A stretch of DNA of 64,000 nt from Dryomyza anilis (Eukaryota > Arthropoda > Insecta > Diptera > Dryomyzidae), in contig OX638131.1 in assembly GCA_951804985.1 (NCBI GenBank), forward strand, positions 43,189,121 through 43,253,120, written 5' to 3'. The translations under genes were made by a program, and so were the position numbers. The notes beneath the pieces are model-generated. The model saw only the letters and a list, made by a program, of their open reading frames with translations. It ran no database searches and was not told the DNA's origin. Below are positions 54,928 through 64,000 of the stretch, one piece after another; within the stretch, counting starts at the first letter, position 1; the number at the start of each line of letters is the position of its first letter.

Positions 54928-55620
54928 CATCCCTACGGGGAAACGAACCGGTCCTAGACTAGGCACGTGACTGGTTCCTCGGAGATAGTTTACCGGTCCT
55001 AGTTCTGGCTCTTTTATATGAAACCAAGCGGCAACTTTAACACGACATTGTCCTAGAGAGGGGTCAATTAACACCTCCTGCAGGCCTATAGACCTATCAA
55101 AAGACTGGTCTTAAAAATCGTGTTGTGGGACCGGTAACTTTAGACCTAACACAGAACTAGTCCTCAAAATCCTGTTCTGTGACTGGTATCAATTCAGTAA
55201 AAAAATATTTTTTTTTATTTATTTTTTATTGTTACTTTTTTATATATTTTAAATTTTACTTATTTTATCTTATTTTACCTTCTTATTCAAGCATTCACAT
55301 TTCATTAATTATTCCAGCTGGCATGAGTTCATTACAATTACTTGGAATTACTTACAATTACTTGCAGTATCGAAAAACAGTCTACGAATTATAGACGCAT
55401 TAGTTGCAGCGTGTATGTAAGTCTTGTGACTATGGCGCCACCTAGTGCCTTTTCGCTCCCCTAGCAACATATTTAGCATTGACACGATCCATCTCCTCAT
55501 GCATACCTTTAGACCTACTACAGAAATGGTCTTCAATAACCTGTCCTTAGTCGGTACCATGGTACCGGTCACGTGATAGGTAGTTTTAGACCAATTGACA
55601 CTTTTTTCCCGCAGAGATAT
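54928..55620. mobile_element. MITE-like element with ATCYCTRCGGGG ends
   Basis: Left ATCCCTACGGGGAAACG; right on the minus strand ATCTCTGCGGGAAAAAA. The inner arms are also inverted: CACGTGACTGGTTCC on the left against CACGTGACCGGTACC on the right, each preceded by a GGTCYWRAAC-like word. The interior repeats the motif ACCGGTCCTAG/GACCGGTAAC. About 690 bp; no transposase; no clear target duplication. Confidence 0.6.
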
Positions 55621-58599
55621 CTCTTGAATGAGAAATATTAGAAACCTAATTAAGATCAACTATGTATGTAATAAAATCTGCACTAAAATGTAAAAAAATG
55701 TGATATACTTGTTGTAAATATGAAATGGTTCATATTATATAATTTTATACATTATGGCAATTTTGTTTCATAAGTTTCAGGACATTTAATATGTTAATGA
55801 TTTATAACCTGTATTTACTTAAATGAAAATGTAAAATGCATATCGAATAATTAAAATCGATTTAAAATTTATAAGCAATGCTATTGTTTTACAATTTCAA
55901 TATCATTGGACCATGTGCTGATTTATAGTATTTCACAAGGTCATGTTGCCACGTGCCGCCAAACACACTACGGACCAGTACTCGTAACATAACAGTTCGT
56001 CGTATTTACAGTGTACGTACTAGGTACAATTGCAAATATGTAGGCACTATCGTACTCCTTGTACGTTTAATTACTGGACTGCATTCGGGCACAACTCGTT
56101 CATGGAAACACATCACCGACCGAATCGATCAGACACCGATTCAGAATGCAATTCGGGAGTCGGCAGTCGGCAGTTGAGAACAACTGCACTCGAGAGACTC
56201 AAGAGTAGGTGCCACTTACTGGCGGCGCTTACTGCCAGAAGACAGCCTGGCAAAAATCCAATAAAAATTAATTGCCACAATTACCGTTAATGTAATGGCG
56301 GAGCAAATGGGCAATCAAACAAACAATTCAGCGCAACTGAAGCCCATCGAACTAGAATCGAAATCCAAATTGAGAACCGCATCGAAACCGAAACCGATAC
56401 CGAAATCTAACCAACCGTCGATTGGTGGCAACCAACGAGAACATTAAAATTTATTACTAATGAGGTGTGAATTGCAACGTGAGGGCGGCCGGTTTGTTGG
56501 TGCAACACACACGAGGAGGCCTAGCAACAGCAACACGAACCATGGGTGCTAATTGAAAACGCTTTGATGTTGCCAACTGAGGAGGAAAAATCAAAAATTA
56601 TTTAGATTTAAATAAATGCGATAAACCCAGTACGCAGCACAGATGAAAAGACAAAACTTCACAACACACAGATACAACATATATCGTACAGTGTATGAAT
56701 GAGATAAACAAAATACAAAAAAAAGTGGACCTATGCACCGAATTCACCATTAAAATTGTCCATTAACACCCGCGCCGGCAGCAACAACAATTACCATCGC
56801 CATAATCATCGAAACTCTCATTGTAATCGTCATCATAATCGTTACCGACCTCATCAAAATCATCAACATCCTCACCACAACAACAGCCAGCACTACAATA
56901 ACAACAAAGTAATTGTGATGTGATGGTTTGTCAGCCGAGATTGCAGTCGACCCCGACCCGACGCACTCGATCCCAATACCAATCACCAATTTCTCCCAAT
57001 GCGCAGCCAGCCTCAGTCGCACCCAACGTTTTGACAAAGGAAACATCAAATTTTATGATTTCATAAATAAATTCATCAGTGATTAGGTTCGCAGCGCGGC
57101 GCGTCACGGCGCGTCTCTGCATGCTGCTGGGTTGACTTCATAATCCACTTGGTGGATCCTACAGGGTCTCCGATTGATTGTTTATTTGTTTGTTTTTGGA
57201 TGTTGTTGTGTAAACAATGACGGGCTGCATGCGCCCCGAACAGCACCAGTAGGACCACAACATAACAATATGGAGATTGTGTAAAAAACAAAGTTTATTT
57301 TCATTGTTTATTAAAATAACGAAATTACTTAATTTTCAACAAAAAAAAAGTTGATCAATAGTCTTTTAAAATTTGATTGATCCCATTTTAGAAGAGCATA
57401 TCTTGATAAGTAATCATGTAACATTTAAATTATCCCGAAAAATACCGTGATAACGTTGTAAACTTGGGATTGATACCACAACCAATATCTATACCGATAC
57501 CAAAAGCAAAACCATACACAAAAAACAAAAATAAATTAGATATAAGAGGTTCCGAGTTGATAACGATTTTTAAATTTTGCAAATAATTTAACATTATTTA
57601 TACTATTTGTTATACTATACATTATACTATTGATCGAATTGCGATATTTGTGTAAAATGGTAAACACTTTCTGGGGTAAAGTGGGATATGTAATTTAAGC
57701 AATGCTTGTTTTAAGTTTGTGAAAATATTTAGTTATATGAACTATTTAATTGGTTTACCCTGAAAAAAAAAACAGAAAAAGCTAAATTTTAACTTTATCT
57801 GAGATAAGATCTGAATTAACAAGAGGTAAAAGAATATATCATTAAAGGTTCTTTAACTACATCAGTAGATGAAGAATTTTGTACAATATACTTGAATGAA
57901 ATTCCGAAGAATTAAAAGAAGAATTAAACAATTCAGTCAACTGCAATTTCTGTAAATGGTCTGTATACTTGAAATTTGCGAACTATACGAACAGCAATTA
58001 CACCTGCGACCATTGCCAGTCAGAATATTCTGGTGTCCGGACTTAGCCTCCACGGACATAATCCACATTTTCGAAATGAGATTTTTGGATATAACCCCCA
58101 TTTTTTCAAAACTAAAAATGGGGATTATGACCGCTTGCCAAGAGGTCATAAGCCCCACGGGGATTAAGTCCTTTTATTTAGGGAAATGAGTTGATTTAAT
58201 AATTTCAATCTGTTCAAACGAAATTTGTAAAGGAATAAAGCTCAAAATCCAATCCAACGAAATGGGGTTTATATCCCTTCATGAATTTTATTACCTTCTA
58301 ATCCTTTTTTCATACTTAATATATTTGACTTTATTGTAAAAAAATAGCATAAAAAAGAAAGACTAAAACACCATTTTGATTAAAAATTTAAAGTCCTACT
58401 TTACCCCATAATTTTTCAACAAGTCCAAAATAGAGCTGTTTTGTAAAATCGTTCAAAAATAAGTTAAAATACATATTAATGGTATTAGGTTAATACAAAA
58501 AGTAAGATCGTAAACCAGTCTATGGAATAGACCCTTCAAAAGATTCTTAAAACATAAGTCACAGGTCACAATCTTCCGATCATACCTATTTTCAATACC
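55621..58599. other. Spacer with a GC-richer nonrepetitive island at 55.9-57.3 kb
   Basis: 55930-56290, 56320-56560 and 56740-57260 are GC-richer and look low-copy. They include AACCGAAACCGATACCGAAA repeats near 56385 and CACGGCGCGTC words near 57105. No open frame is convincing as a protein. 57300-58600 is AT-rich, apart from a self-complementary patch at 58050-58160 (CCCCATTTTT / AAAAATGGGG). It may hold distal dpp regulatory DNA, inferred only from composition. Confidence 0.4.
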
Positions 58600-58790
58600 A
58601 GATAGTATAGGTATATAAGAAATATAACTTCGGAGTTTCATGGATATAGGTCTTATACAGACAAAGAGAAGCAGACGGGCAGAAATACGCAGACAGAAGT
58701 CGATTTAGGGACTCATATCAAGATCAAGATCATATACTTTTTGCAATACCGGACACCTATTTTGGGTGTTACAAACGTATGACGAAAGTT
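58600..58790 (-). mobile_element. Mini-me-like element, decayed fragment
   Basis: The minus strand carries AGTATATGATCTTGATCTTG then TCCCTAAATCGACTTCTGTC and further GTCTG-like words, followed in the other direction by an ACACCCAAAATAGGTGTCCG start. This is the order of the mini-me core, but heavily decayed. Confidence 0.5.
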
Positions 58791-59559
58791 AACTTACTTC
58801 TTTTCTTTGAGAGTTTTAATATTTTTTATCGTGTCTCCATTTAAATTTAAAATTATTTTTCCACAATACGGTATAGTAGTAGTTAAATGTTAAATGTTAA
58901 ATGTTAAATTTAAAAGACTAATGATAGACTAATATGTTCGTATATATTGGTACCAATATTAGCCACATGGATCAGTAATTTTCACATATAATACAAAATT
59001 ATTTGTTTCTCCTACAACAACGATATATAATATTTTGAAAATATAACTTGTGAAATATAAAATCAATGTTTAAAAACAATAATAAAATTACTTGATGTCT
59101 GAGTCTATTTTATAAATAGCTTTCACTTAGTTTATATGTTCCTGAACGATAAAATATTAAATATCCTCATGTTTAACAAGTTCATAAATTCTCATTGAAA
59201 TTAAGCATGCAACAAAATATCAAAATATCGCAAGATATTTTGATATACAGAGTGCAGATGCATTATAGATTTTGATCAAAATACAAGTTTGAAATTTCGC
59301 GCATGTAAATTGACATTGAACGTTTCAATGGAAACCGAAATGAGTTGTAAAGAATTATAATTTATTTTAGAATTACAGTTTGTTTTATTGTATACTCTAT
59401 AGAATTGAAAGTGTATACGCGAAACTTAATAGGGTTTAGGCAGTTAAGGGTTCGAAATATGGTCAATTTTATTATTAATTATAGGCTTTTAAAACTTAAA
59501 ATATTTAAAACAAAATGGTGCAATTTATAAAATATATGCTGAGGGTGTTCAGTATTATT
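58791..59559. other. AT-rich spacer, no gene
   Basis: (TTAAATG)n short repeat at about 58882-58912. Nothing else. Confidence 0.5.
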
Positions 59560-60265
59560 TAGAATTTTTAAATTTACATGTACAATAAATTTTGTTCCAT
59601 ATGAACCTCGACATGCACTTCCATTTGTGTCCCGTCCGGAACGTCCACTATTTCATTTATATCTATTGATCTACCGTATAGAATTATCTAAATTTTTGCA
59701 GATGTTTAATTTTAAGACTTTTTTAAATACTGCATTCATAGGAAAAATCAAGTAAATTCATTAATTTTCCTTCGAGATATTAAAGATTTAAGCGTACGAA
59801 TGTCCCGTCCGGAAGCCCAGGAAATGCCCATATGTCATTTTGTGCACATATGACTTTAATTTTAAAATTTTTCATAAATTGGGTTTTTCGAAATCAACGG
59901 TATAACGGAAAAAATGTTGCAATTTGTTCGTTTCCTTACTTTGTTGCAATCGAAAAAAAATTTACAATGAAATACTTTAAAATTTGGAATTTATTTATTC
60001 TGATACCATCTTAAAATTTGGCATGCACATTTAAAATAAATCAACAAAAATGTCTAATTTTTTCAGAATTTTAAATAGCGTATTTATTAAGGACAGACGT
60101 GTTAAAGTGTATTAGTTTTGACTTAAATTTTCTAAAAGATTGTTTTATTAACTTTTAAGCAAGAACTCAGTAGGGTTTGTACAAGAACTATTGTAAAATA
60201 CACAACCAAAGAAAAGTTATTTTGGGTCTATTTTATCTAACTTTGGACCCGGTGCAATGATCCAA
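59560..60265 (+). repeat. Dispersed repeat family C, longest copy
   Basis: Contains GTCCCGTCCGGAACG at about 59627 and GTCCCGTCCGGAAGC at about 59801, collinear with 47850-48240 and, inverted, with 11100-11780. Its right part (59990-60240, with CTAAAAGATTGTTTTATTA) is related to the centre of the foldback-like element at 42955-43995. No recognisable protein. Confidence 0.6.
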
Positions 60266-60299
60266 AATTAAACAAATGAGCTTGAAATATTAGTATAAT

Positions 60300-61066
60300 A
60301 TAGTATATTCTATGAATTTGTCATTGCGACTCATTCAATCACCATATTCATCCCATTTATGAATCGTTCATAAAACCTAATGAAAAAATTCATAAAATTG
60401 ATGAACAAATTCATAAATAGTATGCATTTTTTTCTGTTATGTATAAACATTTTACATACTTAAAAAATATTTTATTTTTATTTGCTTATTTTTTATTATA
60501 TTACTTTTACTTTTAATTTTTTTCTTTACTACTTACATTTTATATCTACTATTGCAGTTAATGCCTATTGCTGCTTGTTGTTGATTGATGTTAGGTACCT
60601 GCGGCACACGTCGTAAACAACAAAGAAAACTGTTTGCCCTATATGTACGAAATAACATACGAATAAAAGGCCAAGAAATGTATCTGTCATCATCGACTAT
60701 AGACGCGTCGCGACGCGCAGTGAAAATAATCACTGCCCGTCGTTACTCATGACGCACACATACGTTCATACTCAAATATCTACCTTCCCTTTTCTATACT
60801 GGGTTTTTATTTTATTTTTCAGCTTCGTCTTTACCATAGACTGAATTACACATGACGTGGAGTCTGCGCTGAATATGAATACCCAAATGAACGCACTTCA
60901 TAACAATAATGAACGCGTTTATTATGTTAGTTTTGCACAAAATGTGCGATTCATATATACGAAGAATAGTTCATAAATAGAATGATTATTTTCATAAATA
61001 TTATGAATCGTGTCTCAATTATCGACGTTCATTCCATTTATGAACTACATTTTTCTGTGTTGGATC
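60300..61066. repeat. TTCATAAAT-rich repeat flanking a GC-richer core
   Basis: TTCATAAAT or TTTATGAA words recur at 60355-60440 and 60960-61050, and the two blocks share the order ATTCATNCCATTTATGAA and TTTTTCTGT. Between them 60540-60950 is GC-richer low-copy DNA. It is possibly a decayed element with terminal repeats. Confidence 0.4.
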
Positions 61067-64000
61067 TACAGTTGAAGTAATACCGAATCCGAACGACACA
61101 CAGTGGTTCAGAAAAGTTTTTTATGGCCCAAAACAATGTATCTTTTGATGAAGTCAATATTTTTGAGAGAATAAATATTTGTTTAACTTGATAATAAATA
61201 CATAATGTAGTAGAAATAGTGGTTTATCACCACATTTCAGATCGCATATTTAAAATGTGCCTAACTGAGTTGAATTGGTTTTGTTTTCAAATATCTGCAG
61301 CTGAATGATCGCTTCAAAAACTCATTACATAGTTTCGCATTGATCATTTCATGTAGCAACGACTTCCTGCTATGAGTGCATTGCGTGATCTTTGTTACAA
61401 CTACGTGTCGTCACCATTCTTACAAGAATTCTGCACATAAATTAGTGCCAAAAATGGTTAAAGTGAGCACAATTACAACCACGTACAACACAATCGAAAC
61501 AGTTGCCATTCCACAGCGGTTGATCATCAACGGGGACCGAACTGGGTCCGAGTTCCATGTTTAAGGCCAAGATCAGTATGCAAGCGACGTCGATAAATAG
61601 CGAAACAGCAATGTTGAGGATGACAATTCGTTTGGTTGTTCGGTGCGTTTGGCTGTTGTTATTACTGTGCTTGTTTGCCGCTTGACAGTGATAACTTAAG
61701 AAAAATCTGCACGCACAAATAGATCGCAACTGGACTCGATCTCGATTTGGTCAAAGCAACAATAAAGCGCTTGCTTGCCTGCCAACAATGCAGCGACAGC
61801 AACATGCGCCTCATCAATGGAGGCTGCTGAATGGCTGACTGCAGTGAATGGTCACCGATCACCATCGATCACTGCATGAATGAAGCAGTAGCTGCAGCAG
61901 CAGCACCAGAAGATGTGACTCCACTGATCACGAATGCGAGACGCAGCATTGCAGACGCAGTGAATTGCGCGATCGCGTGTAACAACCAAATATGGCGACC
62001 AATGAACGTTTTAATTAAGATAATTAGTTGTTTCCGGTTTGCAGACGAGCTGCTGCTGCTGCAGCCTGCAGAATGTTGCTGATTGTGGCAACTGTTGCTG
62101 CTGCTGCTGAATGACGACTCATGAATGGAGCAGCATTTCTGCCAGTTGGAGCAACTTTTTGAGCGCTCGCTGTGGGTGCCCATAAATGGTACAAATTCGC
62201 AAGTCTAGGCAGGCATTCTGTTGCATGTGGTTTTGAATTTTAATCACTGCTCTAGGACAGACAGACAAACAAACAAACGAAAAAAAAGTGAAACAAGTAA
62301 AGGGGAAAAATTCTATTTGTTGTCGCCGATTTACGTGTCGGCGCACTATATAACAGGCAATATTTTCATAACCACGAATTCCATCCACATATACGAAAAA
62401 AAGTCGAAGAAATATTAAATGCCATTCCTCAAAAATGTTGCTGCTTTAAAATATCGTATAAAGCAATCGATTAGAGTGAAATCCATGCACTGAGGGTATT
62501 GTGCTGGTTTCCAGTAGATACGATAGTTAGATCAAGATCAAGATCGCATCGATGCGATACGCCACAAAAACGATGCACCAACAGCAACAACATACCGTGT
62601 ATCTACAAAATAGCACTGTGCTTGTAGATACTCGACAAGCACAGACCAAACCAAACCAAACTCATTAGAAATTCCGATCAGATACGATACATGGACATCG
62701 GAAAATAGTTTTTAATGAAAATTATTAAAAATGTTTAGAATGGTTTTGTGTTGCTCACAATAAATAATAAATATATCTAGTAGATACAAAAAGAAACTTG
62801 TTTACGTCCAGATGGGAGCGCATATGAATGAAGTTAAAAATGTATATTTCAACCACAATGTATCTGCAATCCTCACAGATGCAACGCCAATTTATGCTGG
62901 TATGTCTTGCAGCCAGTTCAGTTTTTATTATATCCACATTTTTCGTGTAATTTTTTTTTGTTTTGTTTTTTGTAATCACAAAACTGCAGAAGAAGACAGT
63001 TCGGCGACTGTGGTTGGGAAAACGTCATCGTTGTTAACCGATAGTTGCAGACTTTTCATAAAAGACTCATACAAGGGAATGACAACGGATTTTTATGATT
63101 TAAAATTAAGTAAAGGTACAAATATATTATGCCATTTGATGAGTATATAACAATTTCCATATAAATCCAGTTATGCGACTTGGGACCTGACTATTTTCGG
63201 CCTAAGATGAAATACAAGTCGCATATTTAGGCAGGGGCTTTTAAAACTATTTGGAGTTCATGGATCGAATCTAACAACGTGCAATATTTTTAATAGGTCA
63301 TGAAAATATTTCGTCCTATATTGGTTCTCTTGAGCACCGAAGGATCGTAGGGTGTGTTATAGGTATTATTTTACAATGGTAAGTATTCGAGGCAAATACA
63401 TGATCTAATTGGTCGTTCCACTCGGACATCGAACATAGTCCACCCTTTCGTAGTTCACTCAGCTCTGAACAGAACAACGCATTATAGAGACAATTCGTTC
63501 TAAAGTCGCACGATACATTTGTTTAACAATCTCCCTCCGTCTGTTTTTCCGGACGTTTTTATATTGGCAAATTCAAAAAAAAAATTTACCGAGACTAATC
63601 CATCTCTCCTCCCTCTAATCTATAATCCTTTTCTACGATCAACACTAAAAAATTAAGTGTGCCGATTTTTCGAAAATCCTTAATATTGATGATAAAATAA
63701 CGAAATAGAAAATTTAATTACATTCAAAACATTCATATCATTTCCGTTTTCATGAAAGTATTCTTCAGATTAGGGTTCAATAAATCCAGAAAATATGTTT
63801 AAGTATGATCATTTTTTATAGACAAATCATTAGCACCATAATTCATTTGTTTTTAAACTACGAGAAACTTAAAATTTTAAAAGTAGAAATTCCTTAATAT
63901 TGGACCTACGGAGGTTTTTGTTACATATTAACCAACGCTCACGGGATGCCCCTTATTTCTAAAAAACACAGTGTTGGTCGTAGGAAAGAAAGGTTGAAGA
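61067..64000. other. Nonrepetitive, GC-richer stretch at 61.3-63.2 kb; no gene recognised
   Basis: 61.35-62.7 kb is GC-richer with CAGCAGCAGCAG/GCTGCTGCTG tracts (61890, 62050 and 62095), AACGTTTTAATTAAGATAAT with a second TAATTAG (homeodomain-type cores, about 62010-62025) and ATCGCATCGATGCGATACG (62543). The open frames over the CAG tracts are low complexity and on both strands, so I do not call a gene. 63.2-64.0 kb is AT-rich with nothing recognised. Confidence 0.4.

Noticed and set aside
61890..62183. Possible coding exon with Ala/Ser/Gln homopolymers over CAG tracts
   Set aside because: Open frames occur on both strands, are low complexity and have no conserved segment. This is more likely regulatory or untranslated DNA.

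Overview
This 64 kb window is AT-rich insect DNA, most likely from a higher fly (Diptera, Brachycera) other than Drosophila melanogaster. The only protein-coding gene I can support is decapentaplegic (dpp), the fly BMP2/4 ligand. It lies on the minus strand as two coding exons (22089-22998 and 20393-21270) joined by an 818-bp intron. The reconstructed protein is 595 residues, close to the 588 of D. melanogaster Dpp. It has a signal peptide, a long prodomain, three dibasic furin-type sites and a seven-cysteine TGF-beta domain. The fly origin rests on this protein, on mini-me-like elements (a repeat type typical of Diptera) and on an intron-containing tRNA-Tyr gene of fly type.

Layout, left to right. 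1-8.6 kb is repeat-dominated: a decayed mini-me-like element, a tRNA-derived SINE, a broken reverse-transcriptase fragment, and a 3.2-kb nest of mini-me-like elements (2967-6201) in which a head-to-tail dimer sits inside a second copy of the same dimer in inverted orientation. A tRNA-Tyr(GTA) gene with a 19-nt intron lies at 8609-8700 on the minus strand. 9-18 kb holds MITE-like elements, old repeats and another mini-me-like copy. 18.4-19.0 kb is a non-autonomous Transib-like element with CACAGTG ends and a CGCCG target duplication. 19.0-20.4 kb is the 3' side of dpp, with a cluster of TGACAG motifs. 20.4-23.0 kb is the dpp coding region.

Upstream of the dpp start codon (above 23.0 kb) there is a 3' splice site 15 bp before the ATG, so the 5' UTR is almost certainly spliced. 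Good minus-strand donors at 28219/28218 and 33862/33861 mark candidate noncoding first exons. The interval 23.4-25.0 kb, inside the proposed 5' intron, contains Dorsal-consensus and Zelda (CAGGTAG) sites and is a strong candidate for the early dorsal-ectoderm enhancer and ventral-repression region. From 31 kb to the end there is no recognisable coding gene. This part holds SINEs, MITEs, three foldback-type elements (one of them at 27.8 kb), mini-me-like copies, a 533-bp solo LTR with a 4-bp target duplication, and more GC-rich nonrepetitive islands that could be dpp regulatory DNA.

Functionally the window reads as one developmental signalling gene in a large noncoding domain that has been heavily colonised by small nonautonomous transposable elements.
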